Assembly (NCBI GenBank): GCA_003565055.1
Contig: PXDM01000181.1
Location: 1-5,040, forward strand
Length of the DNA stretch: 5,040 bases
Source: Paracoccaceae bacterium
GTDB lineage: Bacteria; Pseudomonadota; Alphaproteobacteria; Rhodobacterales; Rhodobacteraceae
Reading direction: 5' to 3'
Under the pieces are notes generated by a model, which saw only the letters and a list, made by a program, of their open reading frames with translations, made no database searches and was not told where the DNA came from. Numbering within the stretch: position 1 is the first letter of the stretch; each line of letters starts with the position of its first letter. Shown in pieces: positions 1-5,040 of the stretch. The translations under genes and the position numbers were made by a program.

Positions 1-1
1 C

Positions 2-496
2 GACGCGGCCGAGTTCATGACACTGGGCGCGGGCACCGTTCAGGTCTGCACTGCGGCCATGACCTACGGCTTCGGGATCGTGAAAGAGCTGACAGCGGGC
101 CTGTCGCAATATATGGACGACAAGGGCTTCACCTCGGTCGACCAGCTTGTGGGCCGGGCTGTGCCCAATGTCACGGATTGGCAGTATCTCAACCTCAATT
201 ACGTGGCAAAAGCAAAGATCAATCAGGACCTGTGCATTTCCTGCGGGCGTTGCTATGCGGCCTGCGAGGACACCTCGCATCAGGCGATTTCCATGTCGCC
301 AGAGCGCAAATTCGAGGTGATCGACGCGGAATGCGTGGCCTGCAATCTCTGCGTCAATGTTTGCCCGGTGGCGGATTGCATCACCATGGAGCCGCTCGCC
401 AAAGGGGCCACAGACCCGCGCACCGGCGAAACCGTGGGCGATTACGCCAATTGGACGACGCATCCCAACAATCCCATGGCCCGCGCGGCGGAGTGA
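2..496 (+). CDS. preA: Dihydropyrimidine dehydrogenase (NAD+) subunit PreA, C-terminal part (5' end outside window)
   Basis: PreA, with the flavoprotein PreT, reduces uracil and thymine to their 5,6-dihydro forms in the cytoplasm, the first step of reductive pyrimidine breakdown. The reading frame is open to the left edge, and about 164 residues are visible of a family length near 410. The first residues (DAAEFM, then LGAGTVQVCTAAM) match the end of the FMN-binding dihydroorotate-dehydrogenase-like barrel. A ferredoxin-like domain follows with two 4Fe-4S motifs. Counting from the ATG at 17, they are C73-x2-C76-x2-C79-x3-C83 and C106-x2-C109-x2-C112-x3-C116-P, the second followed by VADCITM. 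All eight ligands are present, so nothing suggests decay. The ATG at 17 is an internal methionine, not the start. preT is expected just upstream. The short polar tail after the clusters is unremarkable. The Fe-S spacing and barrel end make the assignment firm; a PreA-like fused relative is the only alternative. Confidence 0.93.
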   Translation, partial: DAAEFMTLGAGTVQVCTAAMTYGFGIVKELTAGLSQYMDDKGFTSVDQLVGRAVPNVTDWQYLNLNYVAKAKINQDLCISCGRCYAACEDTSHQAISMSPERKFEVIDAECVACNLCVNVCPVADCITMEPLAKGATDPRTGETVGDYANWTTHPNNPMARAAE

Positions 497-973
497 TCAG
501 ACAGTCATCATCAAGCGCGGCTCGGCCGGGGGCCGGGTCGCGGCTTCGGCTGAGGAGGATGGCTTGGCCGCTGCATCAACTTGCGGCGCTGGGGTCTCGT
601 TCGTTTCTGGCGCTGCGGGCTGAATAGCGCTGATCAACTCTGCGTCGTTCCAGCGCGCCTGCGCGGCCATGGCGAGTGCGCGGGCTTGCGCGAGTTCGGC
701 CTCGGGGTCAGGCGGGGGCGGGTCGAGCTGTGCGAGGGTCTGCGCGATTTCTGCGGTCTGACGGGTCGCTGCCGGGGATGGATCCGGGCTGGGCTGCACC
801 GGGGTCACGGTCGCGCTTTGCGGCAGCGGTGTGCTGGCGCTGGTTGGCGCGGCCGGGGCCGTTGACGAAAGGGGCGTGCTGCTCGTGGGCGTGGCGCTGG
901 GCTGTTCGGCGGGGGCGGCTGGCGGCGCGCTCGCGGGCGGACGCAGCGGGGCGGTGATGGCTGAGATCAACAT
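497..973 (-). CDS. Hypothetical Ala/Pro-rich low-complexity protein (158 aa)
   Basis: I do not recognise this protein. It has 38 Ala and 31 Pro in 158 residues (about 44%), is rich in Ser and Thr, has one Trp and one Lys, and lacks Gly, Phe, Tyr, His and Cys. Residues 1-70 and 119-158 look disordered. A helix-prone stretch lies around 74-118, broken by a PPPP run at 85-88; EAELAQARAL and RWNDAELISAI are its most protein-like parts. There is no convincing signal peptide or membrane segment. The ATG at 973 is the only usable start: the frame is open upstream to a stop near 1097 but contains no ATG, GTG or TTG, and the Shine-Dalgarno is poor. Codon third positions are GC-rich, as in neighbouring genes. 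Its TGA abuts the preA TGA in the palindrome TGATCA. It lies downstream of rutR on the same strand, 177 bases away, and could share its transcript. The function is unknown, and an over-called ORF cannot be excluded. Confidence 0.5.
   Translation of the reverse strand: MLISAITAPLRPPASAPPAAPAEQPSATPTSSTPLSSTAPAAPTSASTPLPQSATVTPVQPSPDPSPAATRQTAEIAQTLAQLDPPPPDPEAELAQARALAMAAQARWNDAELISAIQPAAPETNETPAPQVDAAAKPSSSAEAATRPPAEPRLMMTV
516..542 (+). terminator. Strong hairpin after preA, possible 3'-end structure
   Basis: The arms 516-527 and 531-542 pair over 12 positions around a GGG loop, with two G-T wobbles (520/538 and 522/536). The wobbles become A-C mismatches in the opposite transcript, so the fold favours the + strand RNA. 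It begins 19 bases after the preA stop. A smaller stem with a TTCG loop (541-552) overlaps its foot. No T-run follows, so it is not a canonical intrinsic terminator; it could block decay from the 3' end or act with Rho. It lies inside the C-terminal codons of the convergent ORF. Confidence 0.3.
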
Positions 974-1121
974 TCTGACGCTTTCTGCAAGAGATTGTGC
1001 GCCAAGCCTAGCGCAACGCCCCGGCGCTGTCGTGGCAGAGATGAAGAATGCGTAAACGCCCTGATGGGCAGAGGCAGAGATTTTCTTTGGCTTTCAACGC
1101 TTCTCTGAAAGCTGCGCTTAA

Positions 1122-1149
1122 CCTTTCGGCCGGATTGCGACGGCCAAGG
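1122..1149 (-). terminator. Weak hairpin just downstream of the rutR-like gene
   Basis: GGCCG (1128-1132) pairs with CGGCC (1141-1145) across an 8-base loop. CCTT (1122-1125) and AAGG (1146-1149) extend the stem beyond a two-base bulge. Read on the minus strand it starts two bases after the regulator's stop codon. No T-run follows, so termination is only a possibility. The rest of the 974-1150 gap shows no clear promoter or repeat. Confidence 0.2.
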
Positions 1150-1150
1150 G

Positions 1151-1792
1151 TCAGGGGGTGAGGAGCTTGGCGTAGAGCTGCGTCAGGAATAGGTCGGCCC
1201 CTTCTGTCGGGTCCTGCGCGTCGCCCCGGATCATGCCGATCTGCGCTGCGAAATCCGCGTAATGCTGGGTCAGCGCCCAGATCGAGAAGATCAGGTGATG
1301 CGGATCGACCCGCGCGATGCATCCTCTGTCCATCCAGCCGGTGAGAACCTGCGCTTTCTCCTCGACCAGCGCGCGCAGATCGTGGCGAATGAAATCCTCG
1401 ATCCGGGGGGCGCCCTGCAGAATTTCATTCGCAAAGAGGCGGCTTTCGCGCGGATAGTCACGCGACAGATCGAGCTTGCGGCGCATATAGGCGATGATCT
1501 CGGCCTCGGGGGTGCCGTTGGGGTCCAGCGCGCGCAGGGGATCGAGCCAGGTATCGAGAAGCCGCGTCAGCAATGCGCGATGGATCGCCTCCTTGCTGTC
1601 GAAATAATAGAGCAGATTGGGCTTCGACAGCCCGGCCTTTGCGGCGATCTGATCGAGCGTCGCGCCACGGAACCCATGGGTCGAAAACACGTCCAGCGCC
1701 GCATCGAGGATGATCTGCCGATTGCGCTTCTGAATCCGTGTGCGCCGCGGCTTGCCGGGTATTTCAGCATTGGACTCGTGCGGCACGGACAT
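1151..1792 (-). CDS. rutR: TetR-family transcriptional regulator, RutR-like (pyrimidine sensor)
   Basis: The 213-residue length matches E. coli RutR (about 212). An N-terminal TetR DNA-binding domain covers about 20-70, with the helix-turn-helix at roughly 45-64 (TLDQIAAKAGLSKPNLLYYF). The C-terminal domain carries blocks that I recall from E. coli RutR: LDLSRDYPRESRLF at 107-120, GAPRIEDF at 127-134 and HLIFSIWALTQHYADF at 166-181. E. coli RutR is a dimeric repressor released by uracil, and to a lesser extent thymine. Set between preA and the divergent hydrolase operon, this one is inferred to repress pyrimidine breakdown and its own synthesis until uracil is present. The ATG at 1792 gives the family N-terminus; a basic patch (KPRRTRIQKRNR) precedes the first helix, and the ribosome binding site is weak. 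A RutR-type palindrome lies 16-31 bases upstream of the start. The family call is strong; the ligand is inferred. Confidence 0.9.
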   Translation of the reverse strand: MSVPHESNAEIPGKPRRTRIQKRNRQIILDAALDVFSTHGFRGATLDQIAAKAGLSKPNLLYYFDSKEAIHRALLTRLLDTWLDPLRALDPNGTPEAEIIAYMRRKLDLSRDYPRESRLFANEILQGAPRIEDFIRHDLRALVEEKAQVLTGWMDRGCIARVDPHHLIFSIWALTQHYADFAAQIGMIRGDAQDPTEGADLFLTQLYAKLLTP

Positions 1793-1807
1793 GGGCGGAG
1801 TTGCTTC

Positions 1808-1823
1808 TTGACTGAATGGTCAA
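1808..1823. promoter_or_regulatory. RutR-type operator palindrome in the divergent promoter region
   Basis: The 16-mer TTGACTGAATGGTCAA fits the E. coli RutR site as I remember it, TTGACCA-N2-TGGTCAA. The right half matches 7 of 7 positions and the left half 5 of 7. It lies between the rutR-like start (1792) and the M20 hydrolase start (1928), the expected place for a repressor serving both directions. Its left end, TTGACT, also resembles a -35 element for the + operon, but the paired -10 (TAGCGT at 1830-1835, 16-base spacer) is weak. Binding here would cover the start of the minus-strand transcript and probably the + promoter. The match is seen in the sequence; occupancy by this regulator is inferred. 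Confidence 0.72.
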
Positions 1824-1825
1824 AC

Positions 1826-1854
1826 TTGATAGCGTCTCATCACCGCGCCGACAA
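1826..1854 (-). promoter_or_regulatory. Candidate promoter for the rutR-like gene
   Basis: On the minus strand, TTGTCG (1849-1854) and TATCAA (1826-1831) resemble the -35 and -10 boxes, each 4 of 6, with an ideal 17-base spacer. Transcription would begin near 1818-1820, inside the palindrome, so bound repressor would block its own synthesis. Both boxes are imperfect, so this is tentative. Confidence 0.33.
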
Positions 1855-1916
1855 GTCTCCTGATCCGGGGCAACGCGCGCGACCGTCAAAGAGTAGCATA
1901 GCAAAGCTGCCAGCGC

Positions 1917-1923
1917 AGGGGGA
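1917..1923 (+). promoter_or_regulatory. Ribosome binding site deciding the M20 hydrolase start
   Basis: AGGGGGA sits four bases before the ATG at 1928. It marks that codon as the true start, against a frame open a further 222 codons upstream to an ATG at 1262. The extension is antisense to the rutR-like gene and would remove any promoter from the divergent region. Confidence 0.7.
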
Positions 1924-1927
1924 AATC

Positions 1928-3181
1928 ATGTCCGCACCGGGCCCTAATCTGAAGATCAATGCCGAGCGGCTTTGGGACAGCCTCATGGAAATGGCGCAGA
2001 TCGGCCCCGGTGTGGCAGGCGGCAATAACCGCCAGACCGTGACGGATGAAGACAGCGCAGGTCGCCATCTGTTTCAGAAATGGTGCCTTGAGGCGGGCTG
2101 CGAGATGGGGCTCGACGAGATGGGCACAATGTTTGCGCGCTATGAGGGCACGGAGCCCGATGCACTGCCGGTCTATGTCGGAAGCCATCTCGACACCCAG
2201 CCCACGGGCGGCAAATATGACGGCGTGCTGGGGGTGCTGGCGGGGCTGGAGGTGATCCGCTCGATGCGCGATCTGGGGATCCGCACGCGCCGGCCCATCG
2301 TGGTGACGAACTGGACCAATGAGGAAGGCACGCGCTTTGCGCCTGCGATGCTGGCCTCGGGCGTGTTCGCGGGCGTGCATGAGCGCGACTGGGCCTATGC
2401 GCGGGTCGATGCGCAGGGCAAGCGCTTCGGCGATGAGCTGGAGCGCATCGGCTGGAAGGGCGACGAGCCTGTGGGCGCGCGCAAGATGCATGCGTTTTTC
2501 GAGCTGCATATCGAACAAGGCCCGATCCTGGAGGCCGAGGGCAAAGAGATCGGCGTTGTGACCCACGGGCAGGGCCTGCGCTGGATCGAATGCACAGTGA
2601 CCGGCAAGGGCCAGCACACGGGCTCCACGCCGATGTATCTGCGGCGCAATGCGGGCCGGGGGCTCGCGCGGGTGACGGAGCTGGTGCATGAGATCGCGAT
2701 GGCACGTCAGCCCGATGCTGTGGGCGCGATCGGGCATATTGATGTCTTTCCCAATTCGCGCAATGTGATTCCCGAAAAGGTGGTCTTCACGGTCGATTTC
2801 CGCTCGCATAAGCTCGATGTGTTGCTGGCCATGGTAGACGAGTTCAACGCCCGCGCACCGGGGATTTGCGCCGATATCGGGGTCAAGTTCAGCGCCGAGA
2901 TTGTCGGGCAGTTCGACCCGCCCGCTTTCGACGAGACGCTGCTGGGCCGCATCCGCGATGCAGCCGAGCGGCAGGGCTACAGCCATATGGATATCGTCTC
3001 GGGCGCGGGGCATGATGCTTGCTGGATCAACCGGCTCTATCCGACGGCGATGATCATGTGCCCCTGTGTGGATGGGCTATCGCATAACGAGGCTGAAGAG
3101 ATCAGCCCGGAATGGGCCGAGGCCGGGACGAATGTGCTGTTGCATGCGGTGCTCGAGACGGCGGAGATAGTGCGTGCATAG
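1928..3181 (+). CDS. M20-family Zn-dependent amidohydrolase, probable N-carbamoyl-beta-alanine amidohydrolase (beta-ureidopropionase)
   Basis: At 417 residues this is a full-length member of the M20 allantoate/N-carbamoyl-amino-acid amidohydrolase group. The two-metal site is complete: H87 and D89 (GSHLDT), D98 (GGKYDGV), E132-E133 (NEEGTRF), H194 (ELHIEQG) and H386 (LSHNE). By analogy with E. coli AllC, H87, D98, E133, H194 and H386 bind metal and E132 is the general base. A dimerisation (lid) domain spans about 210-325; FPNSRNVIP (274-282) and DFR (290-292) supply likely substrate-carboxylate contacts. The likely reaction is N-carbamoyl-beta-alanine to beta-alanine, CO2 and NH3, the third step of the reductive pathway. 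Substrate is inferred from dihydropyrimidinase next door and the RutR-like regulator, since allantoate and N-carbamoyl-L-amino acid hydrolases look very similar. It is the first gene of the + operon and the best candidate for direct control from the palindrome upstream. Confidence 0.88.
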   Translation: MSAPGPNLKINAERLWDSLMEMAQIGPGVAGGNNRQTVTDEDSAGRHLFQKWCLEAGCEMGLDEMGTMFARYEGTEPDALPVYVGSHLDTQPTGGKYDGVLGVLAGLEVIRSMRDLGIRTRRPIVVTNWTNEEGTRFAPAMLASGVFAGVHERDWAYARVDAQGKRFGDELERIGWKGDEPVGARKMHAFFELHIEQGPILEAEGKEIGVVTHGQGLRWIECTVTGKGQHTGSTPMYLRRNAGRGLARVTELVHEIAMARQPDAVGAIGHIDVFPNSRNVIPEKVVFTVDFRSHKLDVLLAMVDEFNARAPGICADIGVKFSAEIVGQFDPPAFDETLLGRIRDAAERQGYSHMDIVSGAGHDACWINRLYPTAMIMCPCVDGLSHNEAEEISPEWAEAGTNVLLHAVLETAEIVRA

Positions 3182-3188
3182 CACGCAC
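3170..3188 (+). repeat. Perfect 8-bp hairpin across the M20 hydrolase stop codon
   Basis: GTGCGTGC (3170-3177) and GCACGCAC (3181-3188) are exact inverted repeats around ATA. The TAG stop straddles the loop and the right arm. No T-run follows, so this is more likely an RNA-stability or processing element within the operon than a terminator. Confidence 0.4.
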
Positions 3189-3194
3189 CCTACA

Positions 3195-3216
3195 GCGCGC
3201 CGCAGCGGTTGCGCGC
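3195..3216 (+). repeat. Second intercistronic hairpin (GCGCGC arms)
   Basis: GCGCGC at 3195-3200 and 3211-3216 can pair across a 10-base loop, six bases after the preceding hairpin and about 26 bases before the dihydropyrimidinase ATG. GCGCGC is self-complementary and common in GC-rich DNA, so this stem is weaker evidence than its neighbour. Confidence 0.25.
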
Positions 3217-3242
3217 GGTGACACAAGAAGCGGGAGTGAGCC

Positions 3243-4694
3243 ATGAGCATCATCATCAAGAACGGCACCATCGTCACCCATGATCTGACCTACAAGGCCG
3301 ATCTCCGCGTCGAGGGCGGCAAGATCACCGAGATCGGCCCGGCGCTTTCCGGCGACGAAACGCTGGATGCGACCGGCTGCTATGTGATGCCCGGCGGGAT
3401 TGATCCGCATACCCATCTCGAAATGCCCTTCATGGGCACCTATTCCAGCGATGATTTTGAAAGCGGCACCCGCGCGGCCCTCTCGGGGGGGACGACGATG
3501 GTCATCGACTTCGCGCTGCCCTCGCCCGGTCAGGGGCTGCTCGATGCGCTCAAGATGTGGGACAACAAATCAGGCCGTGCGCATTGCGATTACAGCTACC
3601 ACATGGCGGTTACGTGGTGGTCGAGCCAGGTCTTTGACGAGATGCCCGAGGTCGTGAAGCGCGGCATCACCAGCTTCAAGCATTTCCTCGCCTATAAGGG
3701 CGCGCTGATGGTCAATGATGATGAGCTCTTCGCCTCTTTCCGCCGGGTGCGCGAAATCGGCGGGGTGGCGATGGTCCATGCCGAAAACGGCGATGTCGTG
3801 GCCGAGCTTTCCGCCAAGCTGCTGGCCGAGGGCAATACTGGCCCCGAAGCGCATGCCTATTCCCGCCCCAGCCAAGTCGAGGGCGAGGCCACGAACCGCG
3901 CCATCATGATCGCCGATATGGCGGGCGTGCCGCTTTATGTGGTGCATACCTCCTGCGAGGAGGCGCATGAGGCCATCCGCCGCGCGAAAGCGCAGGGAAA
4001 GCGCGTCTGGGGCGAGCCGCTGATCCAGCATCTGACGCTCGACGAGAGCGCGTATCACAACCCCGATTGGGACCACGCCGCCCGCCGCGTCATGTCGCCG
4101 CCCTTCCGCAACAAGGCGCATCAGGACAGTCTCTGGGCGGGGCTCGCCTCGGGGTCGCTCTCGGTCGTGGCGACGGATCATTGCGCCTTCACGACCGAGC
4201 AGAAGCGCTACGGTCTGGGCGATTTCACCAAAATCCCCAATGGCACCGGCGGGCTGGAAGACCGGATGCCCATGCTCTGGACGCGCGGCGTGCGCACGGG
4301 CCGCATCACGATGAATGAATTTGTGGCCGTCACCTCGACCAATGTCGCCAAGATTTTCGGGATGTATCCGCGCAAGGGCGCTGTGGCCGCGGGGGCGGAT
4401 GCCGATCTGGTGGTCTGGGATCCCGAAAAGTCGAAGACCATCACCGCGAGCGCGCAGCAATCGGCCATCGACTATAATGTGTTCGAGGGCCATGAGGTCA
4501 CGGGCCTGCCGCGCTATGTGCTCTCGCGCGGGCGGGTAATGGTCAAGGATGGTGGCTTTGACGGGCAGGAAGGTCATGGCCAGTTCATCGAGCGTTGCCC
4601 CAACGGCCCGGTCAATCAGGCGCTCTCGCGCTGGAAAGACCTCACCGCCCCGCGCCCGGTACAGCGCAGCGGCATTCCGGCGACGGGGGTGTGA
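3243..4694 (+). CDS. hydA: Dihydropyrimidinase (D-hydantoinase family)
   Basis: The enzyme opens 5,6-dihydrouracil or dihydrothymine to N-carbamoyl-beta-alanine or its methyl form, the second step of the pathway, in the cytoplasm. At 483 residues it is of usual length. The binuclear zinc site is complete: H56 and H58 (DPHTHLE), the carboxylated lysine K152 (AYKG), H179 (VHAEN), H235 (VVHTS) and D312 (TDHCAF). The loop PNGTGGLEDR (332-341) matches the substrate-contact region of dihydropyrimidinases. The small beta-sandwich domain is made from residues 1-50 and about 380-440 (ADLVVWDP, RVMVKDGG). The start is supported by GGGAG six bases before the ATG. It follows the M20 hydrolase by 61 bases and overlaps the ABC ATPase start, so the three should be co-transcribed. 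A hydantoinase on 5-substituted hydantoins is possible, but preA and the RutR-like regulator favour dihydropyrimidines. Confidence 0.95.
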   Translation: MSIIIKNGTIVTHDLTYKADLRVEGGKITEIGPALSGDETLDATGCYVMPGGIDPHTHLEMPFMGTYSSDDFESGTRAALSGGTTMVIDFALPSPGQGLLDALKMWDNKSGRAHCDYSYHMAVTWWSSQVFDEMPEVVKRGITSFKHFLAYKGALMVNDDELFASFRRVREIGGVAMVHAENGDVVAELSAKLLAEGNTGPEAHAYSRPSQVEGEATNRAIMIADMAGVPLYVVHTSCEEAHEAIRRAKAQGKRVWGEPLIQHLTLDESAYHNPDWDHAARRVMSPPFRNKAHQDSLWAGLASGSLSVVATDHCAFTTEQKRYGLGDFTKIPNGTGGLEDRMPMLWTRGVRTGRITMNEFVAVTSTNVAKIFGMYPRKGAVAAGADADLVVWDPEKSKTITASAQQSAIDYNVFEGHEVTGLPRYVLSRGRVMVKDGGFDGQEGHGQFIERCPNGPVNQALSRWKDLTAPRPVQRSGIPATGV

Positions 4695-5040
4695 TGCGCG
4701 ACACTGTCACCGCGCCGGTGATTTCGGCCCGCGACCTCAACCTGACCTTCCAGACCGCCGATGGTCCGGTCCATGCGCTCAAGGACGTGACGCTCGACAT
4801 TGCCAAGGGCGAATTCGTCAGCTTCATCGGCCCCTCGGGCTGCGGCAAGACGACGTTTCTGCGCGTGATCGCGGATCTCGAACAGCCGACATCGGGGGCG
4901 ATCACGGTCAACGGCATGTCGCCTGAGGCCGCCCGTAAGGCGCGCGCCTATGGCTATGTCTTTCAGGCAGCAGGGCTCTATCCGTGGCGCACGATTGCCG
5001 GAAATGTGAAACTTCCGCTCGAAATCATGGGCTATTCGCG
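4694..5040 (+). CDS. ABC transporter ATP-binding protein, N-terminal part (SsuB/TauB-like), 3' end outside window
   Basis: This is the nucleotide-binding subunit of an importer. Only 115 codons are visible and the frame runs off the right edge. The Walker A loop is GPSGCGKTT at 46-54, preceded by the usual strand (GEFVSFI), and the Q-loop is VFQ with Q91, followed by GLYPWRTIAGNV. An L-[YML]-PWRT-x3-NV wording after the Q-loop is typical of the nitrate/sulfonate/taurine (SsuB/TauB/NrtD) group. The signature motif, Walker B and H-loop lie beyond the edge. The ATG shares its A with the dihydropyrimidinase stop (TGATG at 4692-4696), and GGGGG (4685-4689) lies four bases upstream, so translation is probably coupled. 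From its place the cargo is inferred to be a pyrimidine base or ureide, with a permease and periplasmic binding protein expected downstream. The family is firm; the cargo is not. Confidence 0.88.
   Translation, partial: MRDTVTAPVISARDLNLTFQTADGPVHALKDVTLDIAKGEFVSFIGPSGCGKTTFLRVIADLEQPTSGAITVNGMSPEAARKARAYGYVFQAAGLYPWRTIAGNVKLPLEIMGYS

Noticed and set aside
581..1055. Overlapping Gly/Arg-rich + strand ORFs opposite the Ala/Pro-rich gene
   Set aside because: Their composition is what results from reading Pro/Ala codons on the other strand; no motif, and no Shine-Dalgarno supports them.
1090..1112. GCTTTC/GAAAGC inverted repeat in the gap
   Set aside because: Six pairs across an 11-base loop with no T-tail in either direction; could easily be chance.
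1008..1322. Minus-strand ORF running from inside rutR into the 974-1150 gap
   Set aside because: It overlaps the rutR coding region in another frame, and its first ~57 codons simply restate rutR DNA; no domain or good ribosome binding site.
1883..1889. Possible second RutR half-site (CCGTCAA)
   Set aside because: Only 5 of 7 match and no partner half-site lies at the correct spacing.
1262..1927. In-frame 222-codon N-terminal extension of the M20 hydrolase
   Set aside because: It is antisense to the well-supported rutR-like gene, has no family resemblance, and the AGGGGGA site before 1928 marks the normal start.
1886..3013. Long minus-strand ORF (375 codons) opposite the M20 hydrolase
   Set aside because: The + strand has complete catalytic motifs. 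The minus translation is His/Arg/Ala-rich with no recognisable domain, as expected of a GC-rich antisense shadow.
3570..4577. Long minus-strand ORF (335 codons) opposite dihydropyrimidinase
   Set aside because: Same pattern: a mirror of a real gene with all zinc ligands on the + strand, and no domain in the antisense product.
1..5040. CRISPR arrays, insertion sequences, tRNA or rRNA genes
   Set aside because: No spaced direct repeats, transposase motifs, terminal repeats or conserved RNA segments were seen on either strand.

Overview
The window looks like a chromosomal segment of a GC-rich alphaproteobacterium, most probably of the Rhodobacterales/Rhodobacteraceae type. This rests on codon use, protein wording and gene order, not on a marker gene. 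It carries most of a reductive pyrimidine degradation locus, which turns uracil and thymine into beta-alanine or beta-aminoisobutyrate, CO2 and ammonia.

Layout, left to right: (1) the C-terminal ~40% of preA, the Fe-S/FMN subunit of NAD-dependent dihydropyrimidine dehydrogenase, on + and cut by the left edge; (2) a convergent minus-strand ORF for an unusual Ala/Pro-rich protein without glycine, whose stop codon abuts the preA stop; (3) a 177-base gap; (4) a minus-strand TetR-family regulator closely resembling E. coli RutR; (5) a 135-base divergent regulatory region holding a near-perfect RutR-type palindrome; (6) a + strand operon of an M20 zinc amidohydrolase (likely N-carbamoyl-beta-alanine amidohydrolase), dihydropyrimidinase, and the first 115 codons of an ABC transporter ATPase, cut by the right edge.

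How the genes fit together: PreA, with a PreT partner expected just upstream, reduces uracil or thymine to the dihydro form. Dihydropyrimidinase opens the ring to the N-carbamoyl-beta-amino acid, and the M20 enzyme removes the carbamoyl group. The ABC transporter, coupled to dihydropyrimidinase by a TGATG stop/start overlap, probably imports a pyrimidine or related ureide. The RutR-like repressor should sense uracil (or thymine) and control both itself and the divergent catabolic operon through the shared operator. In E. coli RutR controls the unrelated oxidative Rut pathway, so here a similar sensor and operator appear to serve a different chemical route.

I see no tRNA, rRNA, CRISPR, insertion sequence or phage element. 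The parts most worth a second look are the RutR-like operator, the glycine-free Ala/Pro-rich ORF, a strand-asymmetric hairpin after preA, and paired hairpins between the two hydrolase genes. Nothing here is clearly a wholly undescribed system.
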